From CAWJAP01 sp963834365 (lineage in GTDB: Bacteria; Acidobacteriota; Vicinamibacteria; Vicinamibacterales; Vicinamibacteraceae), in the NCBI GenBank assembly GCA_963834365.1, contig CAWIBS010000009.1, positions 186,001-250,000 of the forward strand: 64,000 nt of DNA. Direction: 5' to 3'. Below the pieces are notes generated by a model. That model was not told where the DNA came from. It made no database searches and worked only from the letters and a program-made list of their open reading frames with translations. Position 1 is the stretch's first letter. Each line of letters starts with the position of its first letter. Shown piece by piece: positions 1 through 8,920 of this stretch. The translations under genes were made by a program, and so were the position numbers.

Positions 1-475
1 TCACACTGTCGCGCATCACGTTGCTCGCGGCGGCACCCCCGACACTGACCGACGCGGTGGTTCCGAAGTTCGTGCCCGTCAGCGTGATGACCGTCCCGCC
101 GCCGGTCGGCCCCGAATTCGGGGCCACCACGGTCAGCGTGACCGTCACCGGAATGATGGGCACGTTGTAGGACACCTGGTTCGACGGTCCGCTGCGCTGG
201 CCGGACGTGTTGACGGCCACGACGCGGAAGTAATAGGTCGAGCCCGGCAGCAGGCCGGTGATCTGGCGCTGGGTCACATTGCCGACAGGCAGGCTGGTCG
301 ATGGGTTGGTCGCCACCGTGCCGTACTCGATGATGTAGCCGGCGAGATCGGACTCAGAGTTCGGGTCCCACTGAAGGGTCGGCGTCTGGGCGAACAGGCT
401 GGAGCTGAGGATGAACAGGCCGGCGATGGCGATCGCGGCCGTACGGCAGAAGCTGCGGAACGGAAACGGGGGCAT
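1..475 (-). CDS. Secreted fibronectin type III / IPT-TIG domain protein (3' part beyond window)
   Basis: The frame is open from an ATG at 475 to the window edge, giving about 158 residues. It starts with a signal peptide (hydrophobic run ending in LSSSLFAQ). A fibronectin type III-like domain follows, recognisable by the WDPN...DLAGYIIEYG start and the GLLPGSTYYFRVVAVN strand pair. From about residue 115 an IPT/TIG-like segment begins (PNSGPTGGGTVITLTGTNF). Such proteins are exported and use these beta-sandwich domains for surface display or carbohydrate or protein binding. No catalytic domain is visible in the part present. No strong Shine-Dalgarno sequence is seen. The C-terminal size and function are unknown. 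Confidence 0.75.
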   Translation of the reverse strand, partial: MPPFPFRSFCRTAAIAIAGLFILSSSLFAQTPTLQWDPNSESDLAGYIIEYGTVATNPSTSLPVGNVTQRQITGLLPGSTYYFRVVAVNTSGQRSGPSNQVSYNVPIIPVTVTLTVVAPNSGPTGGGTVITLTGTNFGTTASVSVGGAAASNVMRDSV

Positions 476-653
476 GTCGTGCCCCCGAAGGGCAATGCCT
501 GTGCCCCCGCTGGATCTGTGCGCAGCGGTGGCGATAACGGTCCGGAAAATCGACTGGTGCGCGTCTCCGCACAGCTGTGCGCACGTGTGCGATCCCAGAA
601 TTCGTCGGCACTTTACTGTTTTGCAGCTGGGGCGGCCCGGGCCCAGCCCACGC

Positions 654-738
654 AGCTACCAATTACCAGCTACGAGCTACCAGCTAGGAGCTTCCAGGGT
701 TTGGTCGATGGTAGCTGGTAGTTGGTAATTGGGTGCTG
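654..738. repeat. Heptanucleotide repeat tract arranged as an inverted repeat
   Basis: Seven-base units (AGCTACC, AATTACC, AGCTACG) run on the left. Their complements (GGTAGCT, GGTAGTT, GGTAATT) run on the right. The arms 659-681 and 710-732 match at 21 of 23 positions around a 28-base loop. The structure begins 8 bases after the stop codon of the TolB-like gene (minus strand), so it could act as a transcription terminator or mRNA 3' hairpin. Function is inferred. Confidence 0.75.
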
Positions 739-740
739 GC

Positions 741-2309
741 TCAGTGCGGGGCCGGCAGCGCGGTGTTGCTGACGAACGCGAGGCGCCTGCCGTCGGGCGA
801 CCACGAGGGCACGTTGATGCTGCCCTGTCCGCCATAGAGATAGGCGATGACCCGTGGCTCGCTGCCATCCGCCCGCATGAGGCGCAGGTAGACCTGGCGA
901 TAGAACGGATGCTCGTCGGGCTTGACGTCCGTTCCGTAGGACAGGAAGGCAATCCAGCGACCGTCGGGCGAGGGGTGCGGGAACCAGTCGTTCAGGCCGT
1001 CGTTCGTCAGCTGTTCCTGTCCGGTGCCGTCCGGCTTCATCCGCCAGATCTGCATGCGTCCGGTTCGCGACGAATTGAAGTAGATCCACTGGCCATCGGG
1101 GGAATACTCGGACCCATCGTCCAAGCCGGGCGCAGTGGTCAGGCGCACCTCGTCGCCTCCGTCGGCAGCAATCCGATAGATGTCCAGCTCGCCGTTGCGC
1201 GCGCCCGTGTAGATGAGGTACTTCGCGTCGGGGGACCAGCCATGGAGATACGACGGCGAGTTCGCCGTGATGCGCTTCGGCGTCCCGCCCGCCGCCGGCA
1301 GCGTGTACACGACCGATCGGTTGTTGTCCTCCTTGGCGTGGTGGCTGATGCCGAGCTGCTTGCCGTCGAACGAAAAAACGTGGTCGTTGTTGTTGGACGT
1401 TGCAAAGCCGGTGTCGATGACCGTGGGCGTGCGGGTCGCCAGGTCGAACCGGTGCAAACGGCCGCTGCCGTTGTAGACGAGAGCGGCACCGTCGATCGTC
1501 CAGTTGGGGGCCTGAATGGAGATGGGCGAGGTGTAGAGCACGCGACGCGCGCCGTCCTCGACGGTCATCACCTCGAGGTTGCTGCCGATGTAGTCGCGAT
1601 ACGGCACCCATCCGGCCTTCGGCGGAATCACGATCCGCACGTTGCTGAACGTCGCCCGCTCTGTGACCTTTGCGTTGTGCGAGCACAGGAAGAGCCCGAC
1701 ATGGACCTCATCGCCCAGAGCCACGTCGCTGATTTCGGTTGCCGTGAACGGCTGCCCGAACTTCGCCACCGACATGATGTAGGTGCCGCCGCGACGCTCG
1801 AGCTGAATGACATCCGGGGCCTTGACGGAGGACGTGGACTGCTCGGTGTCGGCGCCGGCCTTCCGCCGGTACTGCAGCGACGTGAGCCCGTCACCGTGCA
1901 CCGCGGCATCGACATACGCCGCATCGGCATCGAGGGACGTCCGGACGATCCACCCGAGCTTGCGATGCGGATCGACTCCCGTCCCGATGAACGCCGCGTG
2001 CGTCCGGACGATGAAGTCGCCGGAGAGCTTGCGCCACGCCAGATGGAACTCGTCGCGCGGACCCCACATGTTGGTGCCCGACGCAGACATGGTGTAGGTC
2101 TGCGTCGCCGCATCATAGGTGGTCGATCCGGCGATCGCCGGCTGCCCGACGTCGCCATGGCCCTGGAAATAGCCGAGCTCCTGCTGGCCCGACAGGCCCG
2201 CACCAGCCGCGATTGCCGCAAACGCCGCCATCAGCGCAATCCGCCGTGCAGGATCGAAAGCGGCACGCACGCGTCGTCCAGATCTTGTCGGACTTTGTCC
2301 GCGGCTCAT
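741..2309 (-). CDS. TolB-like WD40/PD40 beta-propeller protein
   Basis: The protein has 522 residues. A basic N-terminus and hydrophobic stretch (about residues 26-41) suggest export. The first half (about 55-215) looks like a concanavalin/jelly-roll domain with aromatic strands (DEFHLAWRKLSGDF). The second half carries repeated PD40 motifs (GWSPDAKYL, YSPDGQWIYF, PSPDGRWIAF, WSPDGRRLAF), as in TolB-type propellers. The likely role is an extracytoplasmic binding or hydrolase-accessory protein; no catalytic residues are evident. The ATG at 2309 is preferred over longer in-frame starts because it overlaps the stop of the upstream cupin gene by four bases (ATGA), implying translational coupling. 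An inverted heptad repeat follows the stop. Confidence 0.8.
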   Translation of the reverse strand: MSRGQSPTRSGRRVRAAFDPARRIALMAAFAAIAAGAGLSGQQELGYFQGHGDVGQPAIAGSTTYDAATQTYTMSASGTNMWGPRDEFHLAWRKLSGDFIVRTHAAFIGTGVDPHRKLGWIVRTSLDADAAYVDAAVHGDGLTSLQYRRKAGADTEQSTSSVKAPDVIQLERRGGTYIMSVAKFGQPFTATEISDVALGDEVHVGLFLCSHNAKVTERATFSNVRIVIPPKAGWVPYRDYIGSNLEVMTVEDGARRVLYTSPISIQAPNWTIDGAALVYNGSGRLHRFDLATRTPTVIDTGFATSNNNDHVFSFDGKQLGISHHAKEDNNRSVVYTLPAAGGTPKRITANSPSYLHGWSPDAKYLIYTGARNGELDIYRIAADGGDEVRLTTAPGLDDGSEYSPDGQWIYFNSSRTGRMQIWRMKPDGTGQEQLTNDGLNDWFPHPSPDGRWIAFLSYGTDVKPDEHPFYRQVYLRLMRADGSEPRVIAYLYGGQGSINVPSWSPDGRRLAFVSNTALPAPH

Positions 2310-2773
2310 CGGGGCTTCTCCGGCGTCTTCGCGGATCGCCAGTTCACGACGTGATACGTCGCCGGCGTCGTTCCGACGTTGCGCACGGTATGAGGATGGT
2401 TCGAGGCGAAAAAGATCATCGAACCGGTCGAGGCCGGCACCCACCGGCCCTCGACGAAGGCCTCGACCGCGCCCTCCTTGACGATGATCAGCTCTTCGTT
2501 CGGGTGGGTGTGCGGGGGATGCGGGGATTGTCCCGGATCGAGCGTCGTGATGTGCGACTCGAGCTCGTCGAGCGTGGCCGTGGGCGCCCGGACGACACGG
2601 CGGACGGCACCGACCTTCGTCGGTGTGGGCGGCAGCGATTCCCACGCGAACACGGCCGAGTCCATGAGCGCAGCGTCACCTTGTCCGAGAGCCGGCGATC
2701 GCGCGACGAGCACGAGCCCCAGCGTTCCCCCGATGACGGCAGCGCAGGCAACGAACGGACGCAGGCTGAACAC
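2306..2773 (-). CDS. Secreted cupin-domain protein
   Basis: A 155-residue protein starts at a GTG (2773) preceded by GGGAGG five bases upstream; longer in-frame extensions run into noncoding heptad repeats. It has an N-terminal signal sequence (AAVIGGTLGLVLVARSPALG). A single double-stranded beta-helix (cupin) domain carries the metal-binding pattern HPPHTHPNEE...G and a second histidine motif near NHPHTVRNVG. Cupins of this kind bind a metal and may be dioxygenases, isomerases or simple binding proteins; substrate unknown. It is the first gene of a coupled pair with the TolB-like gene (stop and start overlap). Confidence 0.8.
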   Translation of the reverse strand: MFSLRPFVACAAVIGGTLGLVLVARSPALGQGDAALMDSAVFAWESLPPTPTKVGAVRRVVRAPTATLDELESHITTLDPGQSPHPPHTHPNEELIIVKEGAVEAFVEGRWVPASTGSMIFFASNHPHTVRNVGTTPATYHVVNWRSAKTPEKPR

Positions 2774-2832
2774 GTGAGCCTCCCACCAGTCGAGTACCGT
2801 TGTAAGTTGGGTTCGCGAACTATAGCATGACA

Positions 2833-2925
2833 GCTCTTTGGTCTCTGGCTTTGGTCTCGGTCGCTGGTCAATGGTCACTGGTCTTCGGTCTTTGGTCTTC
2901 GGTCTGCGGTCTCCGTCGGCGGGGC
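2833..2925. repeat. Heptanucleotide repeat tract, GGTCNNN type
   Basis: About eleven consecutive units of seven bases share GGTC followed by three variable bases (GGTCAAT, GGTCACT, GGTCTTC, GGTCTTT, GGTCTGC). The tract lies between the divergent starts of two cupin genes (2773 minus, 3153 plus). It is noncoding. Confidence 0.8.
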
Positions 2926-2967
2926 TGAGCTCCGGCCTACTGATCTTGTCCGCACCCTCACCGGTAG

Positions 2968-3101
2968 GCCGGACCTTTAGGTCCGGCGTGCATTGGGAGC
3001 TCACTTGTCAGATTTTATCCGTGGCTCTTGTCCGTGGCTCTTATCCGTGGCTCGAGCCTATCGTTCACGCGTGTTGACGTAGTGTCCGGCTTCAGCCGGA
3101 C
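2968..3101. repeat. Palindromes and 13-base tandem repeat between cupin genes
   Basis: Three elements occupy this part of the 379-base gap 2774-3152. A palindrome at 2968-2987 has arms GCCGGACCT/AGGTCCGGC around TT. Three copies of TTATCCGTGGCTC or its one-base variant, period 13, lie at 3015-3053. A REP-like hairpin GTCCGGCTTCAGCCGGAC lies at 3084-3101. No ORF here resembles a gene. Confidence 0.7.
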
Positions 3102-3152
3102 CCAGGACGTCCGCCCGAAATGGTGTCATCCGACTGTGGCTGGAGGGAACGC

Positions 3153-3539
3153 ATGACTCGTCGAATTCTGACCGCCATCAGCTGCGCGTTTCTTGTCCTG
3201 GCCGCGGCCGCCGGTCTCCGGGGATCTCAGGGCGTCGACACCGCCCTCGACCCGGTCAAGGTGGCACCCGATACACACAAGATCGCCTTCGAGAACGCGT
3301 TCGTCCGGGTGCTGGAGGTGCATGTGCCACCCGGCAAGATCGAGCCGCGCCATCGCCACCCGCACGGGATGAGCGTGTATTTCACGGACTGGGAGGTGAA
3401 GGTCACGATCGACGGCCGCGAGCCGCAGACGCACCAGCGCAAGGCCGGGACGTTCGCGTGGAGCGATGCCGTCGTGCACACGGTCCAGAACGTCGGCAAG
3501 ACCGACGGGCGCGTGCTGCGGATCGAGCTGAAGCATTGA
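3153..3539 (+). CDS. Secreted cupin-domain protein
   Basis: A 128-residue protein. The ATG at 3153 is chosen because GGAGG lies eight bases upstream; an ATG at 3120 lacks one. Residues 1-25 form a signal peptide (ILTAISCAFLVLAAAAG). The rest is a small cupin (PPGKIEPRHRHPHGMSVYF, then AVVHTVQNVG). The RHRHPHG cluster and the later histidine are consistent with a metal site, but the reaction is unknown. It is not closely similar to the cupin at 2306-2773, so the pair is probably not a simple duplication. It is transcribed divergently from that gene. Confidence 0.78.
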   Translation: MTRRILTAISCAFLVLAAAAGLRGSQGVDTALDPVKVAPDTHKIAFENAFVRVLEVHVPPGKIEPRHRHPHGMSVYFTDWEVKVTIDGREPQTHQRKAGTFAWSDAVVHTVQNVGKTDGRVLRIELKH

Positions 3540-3606
3540 GGGTCGGCTGTCAGCAGTTCCCCGCCGGCGATCATCTCGGACCTTTCGGTCCTCAGTCCTC
3601 AGCCTT

Positions 3607-3662
3607 CGGTCTCTGGTCTCTGGTCTTTGGTCTTTGGTCTCTGGTCTTTGGTCTCTGGTCCT
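3607..3662. repeat. Heptanucleotide repeat tract, GGTCTCT/GGTCTTT
   Basis: Eight near-perfect seven-base units, alternating GGTCTCT and GGTCTTT, lie downstream of the cupin gene stop (3539) and upstream of the broken PQQ-like gene. This is the cleanest tract in the window. Translated, it gives the meaningless pattern GLWSLVFGLWS. Confidence 0.85.
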
Positions 3663-3787
3663 GACTTATCCGAACTTGTCAGATCTTGTCCGGTGGCAGC
3701 GGCACTGTGACGAGAACGCGGCTGCCGGTGACGGCCGGGCCCTGCCTGCGTGCCGCAGCCGGCGTCGAGCCTGTAGGCTGGGGAGGC

Positions 3788-5210
3788 ATGAGAGGGCTGA
3801 CGCTTGCGCTCGGCGTAGTCGGTACTCACGAGTCCTGTCTCGCGCGCCGCCGGTCCGACGGACTGGCCACAGTTCCGCGGCGCCGGCGGCGCAGGCGTGG
3901 CCGACGCCGCGTCGTTGCCCCGGCAATGGTCCGCGACCGAGAACGTCGCGTGGGTCTCCGACATGCCGGGCCGCGGCTGGTCGTCGCCCATCGTCTGGCG
4001 CGATCGGGTGTTCGTCACGACCGCCGTCAGCCCGCGCGCGTTCAAGGCGCCGTCGACCGGCATCTTCGGCAACGACTACGCCGCCGAGCTCGCAGAAGCA
4101 GGGGCTGTCGGAGGACGAAATCGTCGAAGCGGGTCGTCGGCCGCGACATCGAGCTGACGAGCGAGAGCGGGCGACGATCAGCTACATGGTCTACGCGCTC
4201 GACGCGAAGACCGGCAAGGTGATCTGGCAGCAGCGAAGCGCACGCGGGCGAGCCGTCCGGCGGCCGCCACCGCAAGAACACCTACGCGTCCGAGACGCCG
4301 GCCACCGACGGCGAGCGGCTCTATGCCTCGTTCGGCGGCAACGTCGGCGTGTTCTGCTATTCGCTCGACGGCAAGCTGCTGTGGAAGCACGCCTGGCCGC
4401 CGCAGCCGATCTACCTCGACTTCGGCACCGCCTCGTCGCCCGTCGTCCACGACGGCCGCGTCTACCAGTTGCACGACAACGACGGCGCAGTCGTTCCTGG
4501 CCGCGCTCGACGCGAAGACCGGCAAGGAGATCTGGGCCGTCAAGCGCACCGACCTCGGCGGCCGCCTCGACCTCGGGATGGGCGACGCCGTTCGTGTGGG
4601 AGAACGGCGCGCGCACCGAGATCGTGACGATCGGCCGCGGCTTCGTCGATCAGCTACGACACGCAGCGGCCGCGAGCTGTGGCGGCTCAAGGGCATGACG
4701 CAGGCGACGCCGAGCCCGGTCGCGGCCGACGGCCTGCTCTACGTCGGATCGGGATCGCAGGGTGAGGCGAACCGGCCGCTGCTCGCGATCCGGCCGGGCG
4801 CGTCGGGCGACATCTCGCTGCCGAGGGCGAGCAGGCGAACGCGTTCGTCGCGTGGCTGCAGCCGCGCTTCTCGGGCTACACGCCCTCGCCGCTCGTCTAT
4901 CGCGGCCGCGTGTACGCGGTGAACGACAACGGCATTCTGCAGGTCGCCGACGCGAAGACCGGCGCGGAGGTCTACAAGGCGCGCGTGGGCGGCGGCGGGA
5001 ACACGTTTTCGAGCTCGCCGCTCGCGAGCCAGGGGCTCGTCTATCTGCGTCAGCGAGGACGGCGACACGTTCGTGCTTCGCGCCGGGGACGCGTACGACG
5101 AGATCGCGAAGAACAGCCTCGGCGAGATGAGCCTGGCCACGCCGGCGGCCGACGCCGACAGCCTCTACGTGCGCACGCAGACGAAGCTGTATCGGATTCA
5201 CGCGCGATAG
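3788..5210 (+). pseudogene. PQQ-like beta-propeller protein, multiply frameshifted
   Basis: Conserved segments of an outer-membrane or periplasmic PQQ-binding-like propeller appear in order but in changing frames: DWPQFRGAGGAGVADAASLP near 3860-3920, VSDMPGRGWSSPIVWRDRVF, YMVYALDAKTGKVIWQ, FLAALDAKTGKEIWAVKR, PSPVAADGLLYVGSGSQG, VADAKTGAEVYKARVGGGG and KLYRIHAR with the stop at 5210. The start at ATG 3788 follows GGGAGGC. Intact, it would have about 470 residues, normal for the BamB/PQQ-repeat family. At least eight single-base insertions or deletions are needed to join the pieces, for example an extra A in GGCGCAGTCG near 4488. It is either a decayed gene or a badly sequenced one. Confidence 0.75.
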
Positions 5211-5231
5211 CCGGATACGCCCGGAACGCGG

Positions 5232-6751
5232 TTACTCCTGCAGGCCCGAGGTCGCCTGCGATGCCCGGCCGACGATATGCGCCGTCCGCGTGTCGGCAGG
5301 GCCGACGTTCTGTTCGCTGTCCACGACCAGCTCCGCGTCGCTGAATCTCAGCCGGTAGGTCGTCGCGAACGGCGTGCGATACCGGACGATCGCGAGGGTG
5401 TAGGCGCCGTCGGCGGTCCAGGCGCCGCTCGCCGCAATCGGATCCGGCGTGCCCCGCACCGTGATCGTGCCCTTGCGCCAGACGCCCGGTGACGCCACGA
5501 CCCGCTCATCCACGCCCGCGATCCGGATGGTGAACGACGACGTGCTGGCGTCGGCCGAGTCGAGCACGATGGACTCGATGGACTGCGGATTGGCCGCGAA
5601 GGCGTAGCGGCGGCCCACGTACGTGGAAGCCGGTGCCACAGCGGTCGTCGCGCCGGGTGTGCGCAGGGTCAGCGTCGCGAGCCTGGCCGTCAAGCGCTCG
5701 TGAGCTGGCCGGTCGGCGGGCAGCGCCGACGGGCTTCAGCGCCGGCACGAGTTGATCCCAGACCAGGTTCATCACGCTCGCCATGTCGCGCGTGCCGCTC
5801 GTGATCGCGATGACCGCGTCGTGCTGCGGCAGGACCAGGCAGAACTGGCCGTGCGCGCCGTCGCCGCGATAGGAGCCGTGACGGCTCCGCCAGAACTGGT
5901 AGCCGTAGCCCTGCTCCCAGTCGCTCGCCGGCGAGCTGCCGTTCGACACCTGGCGCGCCGTCGCCGCCTCCACCCACGCCGCGGGCAGCAGCTGCTTGCC
6001 CTGCCACTGCCCTTTCTGCAGGTAGAGCTGGCCGAACCGGGCGATGTCCTCCGTGCGGACGCTCAGGCCGAAGCCGCCCATCGAGACGCCCTGCCGGCTC
6101 GCCTCCCAGGTGGGATTCGCGATCCCCAGCGGGTCGAAGAGCCGCGGGCGCAGGTAGTCGAGCACGGTCTGGCCGGTGACCTTCTGCACGATCGCCGACA
6201 GCATGTAGGTCGCCGGGCGTGTTGTAGACGAAGAAGGTGCCTGGCTTGTGCGGGAGGGGCGAGCGAAGAACTCCTTCACGACGCTCGTTCGCCGTCCGTA
6301 GGGAAGTCTGGAGGTCCTCGTCGTGATGCCCGGTGGACATCGTCAGCAGGTCGCGGACCCGCATCGCCTTGAGGTGCGCCCGGCTCGGCCGGCGCCTCGT
6401 CGGGAAAGAACTGCAGCACCGGATCGTCCACGCGTGAGCTTCCCCTCGGCGACGGCGAGGCCGACCGCGGTGGAGGTGAAGCTCTTGCTCAGCGAGAACA
6501 GCATGTGCGGCTCGCTCGGCGGCGTAGGGCGCCCACCAGCCTTCGGCGACGACCGTGCCATGACGCACCAGCATGAAGCTGTGGAGGGCATCGAGCTTCT
6601 GCTCGGCCGCGTCGATGAAGCCCAGGAGGGCGGTCGATGAGATGCCCTGCGCCTCGGGCGCGCTGCGGGGCAGGCTCACGCTGGCGGTGTCGGCGAAAGT
6701 GCCGACGGCCCCGGCGAGGGCAACGGAGACAACGAGGGCTGTGAGTCGCAT
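5232..6751 (-). pseudogene. Serine beta-lactamase-like hydrolase (class C/EstB family), frameshifted
   Basis: It begins MRLTALVVSVALAGAVGTFA (signal peptide) at 6751 and ends with a beta-rich C-terminal extension (stop at 5232). In between, family motifs occur in several frames: the nucleophile motif SLSK in FSLSKSFTSTAVGLAVAEG near 6470-6500, the tyrosine motif in FFVYNTPATYMLSAIVQKVTG near 6190-6240, and the third box as HGQFCLVLPQHDAVIAI near 5820. A repaired protein would be about 505 residues. These proteins are penicillin-binding-protein-like esterases or peptidases of the periplasm; true beta-lactam hydrolysis is not implied. About four single-base shifts separate the frames. Confidence 0.75.
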
Positions 6752-6909
6752 GAGCGGTCAGACGGAGCTGAAAGTCGGGATCGCGGAGGCGTGGCGCCGA
6801 TTATGGTGGCCCGGGGCCGGCCTTTTCAAGGACTCCAGCCGGTTTGCGCCCGCGGCGGACCGCAGATGCAGTAATCTTCGTCCGTCCGTTCCTCAAAAGG
6901 AGTGACCAC

Positions 6910-7163
6910 ATGCTGAGCATTCTGGGCTGGATGATCTTCGGATTGATCGTCGGGGCGCTCGCGAAGCTGCTGATGCCGGGCAGGGATCCGGGAGGCATCG
7001 TGGTCACGATGCTGCTCGGCGTCGTCGGGGCGGTCGTGGGGGCTTCCTCTGGCGGGCGCTGGGCTTGTACGAGGCCAATGAAGGGGCCGGCTACATCATG
7101 GCGACCATCGGCGCCATCCTGGTCCTGCTCATCTACAGGCAGGTCGCATCTCGGGCGGCCTAG
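6910..7163 (+). pseudogene. GlsB/YeaQ/YmgE family membrane protein, one-base frameshift
   Basis: The ATG at 6910 follows AAGGAG. The first half (MLSILGWMIFGLIVGALAKL, then MPGRDPGG and a second hydrophobic helix) is the standard start of this 80-90-residue, three-helix, transglycosylase-associated family. After the run of five G near 7037 the frame is lost. Adding one G restores FLWRALGLYEANEG, then YIMATIGAILVLLIYRQ and a stop at 7163, giving 84 residues. A homopolymer deletion, most simply a sequencing error, explains the break. Members are small inner-membrane proteins linked to stress responses; function is poorly defined. Confidence 0.8.
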
Positions 7164-7459
7164 GTTCCGCCGATCGCAGGCGACCGGGCAGGCGCGGCCA
7201 TGGATCGGCGGGGCTTGGTCTTCAAGGCCTCGCTCAGCAACCGTGGCCGCCTCGCTGGGTTGCCGCGCGAAGCCGGGGCAGACTCGGCGCTGGCGTCGCT
7301 GAAGATCGACGTGCAGGCATCTGACCTACCGCGGGCGCCGCTGTCGATGCCGGCGCTGTTCCCCGGGCGCAGTCGTCGAGGCGATCCACTCGCAGGCGAT
7401 CGCCGGCGGCCGTGTGTCGCCGGCGGGCGGACGCGTCTTCATGACCCCTGGAGTCAGTG

Positions 7460-8140
7460 ATGCTGCTGATTGCGATCGTCACGTGGCTCATCGCCGCAGT
7501 CGCGCCGTCCGGCGTTTTGGACAGCACATACTCCGCCAGCGACTTCGCGCTCACGGCCGATCCGACGGCACCGGCGTGGCGCGATGCACCGCGCGTCGTC
7601 GCCGATCGCAACTACCTCAGTGAGCCGATCGCCGGCAGTCCGACCGAGATTCGATCGCGATGGACGAAGGAGCACTTGTACCTGCTCTACATCTGTCCGT
7701 TCGAGCGGCTGAACCTCAAGCCCGATCCGACGACGACGTCCGAGACGCCGAAGCTGTGGACCTGGGACGTCGCCGAGGCCTTCATCGGCTCGGACGCGGA
7801 ACGGATCGGGCACTACAGGGAATTCCAGGTGTCGCCACAAGGCGAGTGGGTGGACCTGGACATCGACCGGGATCAGCCCAAGGAGCAGCAGGGCATGCGT
7901 TGGAATTCGGGCTTCATGGTGAAGGCGCGCGTCGATGACGCCGCCCGGATCTGGTACGGCGAGATGCGCATCCCGTTCGCGGCGATCGACAGCCGCCCGG
8001 CCGAGAAGGGCCGCACGTTCCGCATCGGGCTCTACCGGATAGCCGGCGCCGAACCGCGCACGTACTATGCGTGGCAGCCGACGGGCGAGCGATCGTTTCA
8101 TGTGCCGAAGGCCTTCGGCACCCTGACGCTGCGCGAGTAG
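7460..8140 (+). CDS. Carbohydrate-binding family 9-like protein (DOMON/CBM9 fold)
   Basis: 226 residues from the ATG at 7460 (GGAG six bases upstream; a GTG at 7457 is also possible). A short hydrophobic leader is followed by one CBM9-like domain. Recognisable parts are the sparse start (TADPTAPAWRDAPRV), the strand RSRWTKEHLYLLYICPFERL, the WDVAEAFIGSD motif, EFQVSPQGEWVDLDID, and GEMRIPFAAID near the end. CBM9-like domains bind sugars or heme in secreted proteins; here the domain forms the whole protein. It precedes a cluster of REP-like hairpins. Confidence 0.8.
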   Translation: MLLIAIVTWLIAAVAPSGVLDSTYSASDFALTADPTAPAWRDAPRVVADRNYLSEPIAGSPTEIRSRWTKEHLYLLYICPFERLNLKPDPTTTSETPKLWTWDVAEAFIGSDAERIGHYREFQVSPQGEWVDLDIDRDQPKEQQGMRWNSGFMVKARVDDAARIWYGEMRIPFAAIDSRPAEKGRTFRIGLYRIAGAEPRTYYAWQPTGERSFHVPKAFGTLTLRE

Positions 8141-8154
8141 TCGCCGCCAGCGTG

Positions 8155-8310
8155 GTCCGGCTGAAGCCGGACACTACGACGAACAGCCCGGGGGTCCGGC
8201 TGAAGCCGGACACTACGATCGGACACCAGGACCGGACACAACGAGCGGACGCTTACGACGCACCGCGCCGGGGCGTCTCCTCCAGACGTAGTGTCCGGCT
8301 TCAGCCGGAC
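8155..8310. repeat. Cluster of three REP-like hairpins (REPIN-like)
   Basis: Copies of GTCCGGCTGAAGCCGGAC followed by ACTAC lie at 8155-8172 and 8194-8211. An inverted copy, preceded by GTAGT, lies at 8293-8310. Two direct copies and one inverted copy around an unrelated 81-base spacer resemble REPIN organisation. They fill the gap between the CBM9-like gene and the 3' end of the DoxX gene, which are convergent. Confidence 0.75.
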
Positions 8311-8347
8311 CCCACCGGAGATCACCGCCGCCCGTAGTCCCGAGGCT

Positions 8348-8773
8348 TCAGCCTCGCACGCCACGCTGGCCATCCACCGAGAAGCGCCCGGCTCCGGCCA
8401 GGAACAGCACGACGGAGATGCCCAGATACATGAACGCCAGCTCGCCGTTGCGCGGACCGGTGAGCGCAGCCCCGTGCGCATACAGGAACGCGACCGTCAA
8501 ATTGATCGCGATGACGATGGCGGCAAAGCGCGTGAACAACCCGACCGCGATGAGCCCGGAGCAGACGACCTCCGCGAAGATCGACAAGGCCAGACTCGCC
8601 GGCGAGCCGATGCCGAAGGGATCGGCAAAGCGCTGGGCGCGTTCTGAGTAGGTTGCGAGCTTGCCCCACCCGTGAAGCGAGACGAGCGAGAGACTGAGCC
8701 AGAGGCGCAGCACCAGCAGCGCGAGATCGACGTTTCTCGGAACGAAGGACAAGTCGAGTAGACGGGTCGCCAT
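8348..8773 (-). CDS. DoxX family membrane protein
   Basis: 141 residues from the ATG at 8773 (an upstream ATG at 8797 would add eight residues; neither has a clear ribosome binding site). Four predicted membrane helices are visible (ALLVLRLWLSLSLVSLHGWG, LSIFAEVVCSGLIAVGLF, RFAAIVIAINLTVAFLYAHG, LAFMYLGISVVLFLAGAG). The pattern HGWGKLATY...FADPFGIG is typical of DoxX/DoxD-like proteins. These are inner-membrane proteins associated with quinone-linked redox functions in some species; here no partner gene points to a specific role. Confidence 0.85.
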   Translation of the reverse strand: MATRLLDLSFVPRNVDLALLVLRLWLSLSLVSLHGWGKLATYSERAQRFADPFGIGSPASLALSIFAEVVCSGLIAVGLFTRFAAIVIAINLTVAFLYAHGAALTGPRNGELAFMYLGISVVLFLAGAGRFSVDGQRGVRG

Positions 8774-8840
8774 GCCGCACGGTAGCACACGCATCATCGG
8801 ACCGGCGCCGGCGCTCGGGCCCTTCTCTCCGGGTTGAGTA

Positions 8841-8917
8841 GCCAGTCCCCAGTCGCCCAGTCGCCAGTCCAGCCGCCCAGTCCCACCAGTCGCCCAGTCG
8901 CCCAGTCCCCCAGTCCA
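8841..8917. repeat. CCAGTC-type short tandem repeat tract, period 7-8
   Basis: About nine units containing CCAGTC with spacing of seven to eight bases (CCAGTCG, CCCAGTCG, CCCAGTCC). The tract starts four bases after the stop of the cytochrome gene at 8921 (minus strand) and precedes the DoxX start. Confidence 0.75.
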
Positions 8918-8920
8918 CTC

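Noticed and set aside
729..2354. 541-codon plus-strand frame opposite the TolB-like gene
   Set aside because: It is the antisense shadow of a clear PD40 propeller gene; high GC gives long spurious frames.
2833..3662. GGTC-type tracts as a possible CRISPR array
   Set aside because: The period is seven bases, with no 25-40-base repeats or unique spacers, and no cas genes are present.
5232..6751. Antibiotic-resistance beta-lactamase
   Set aside because: Motifs fit the broad class C/EstB-like serine hydrolase group with a C-terminal extension; nothing supports drug resistance, and the frame is broken.
7164..7456. Open frame between the GlsB-like gene and the CBM9-like gene
   Set aside because: The translation is Arg/Pro-rich with no motifs, typical of random GC-rich DNA; no ribosome site.
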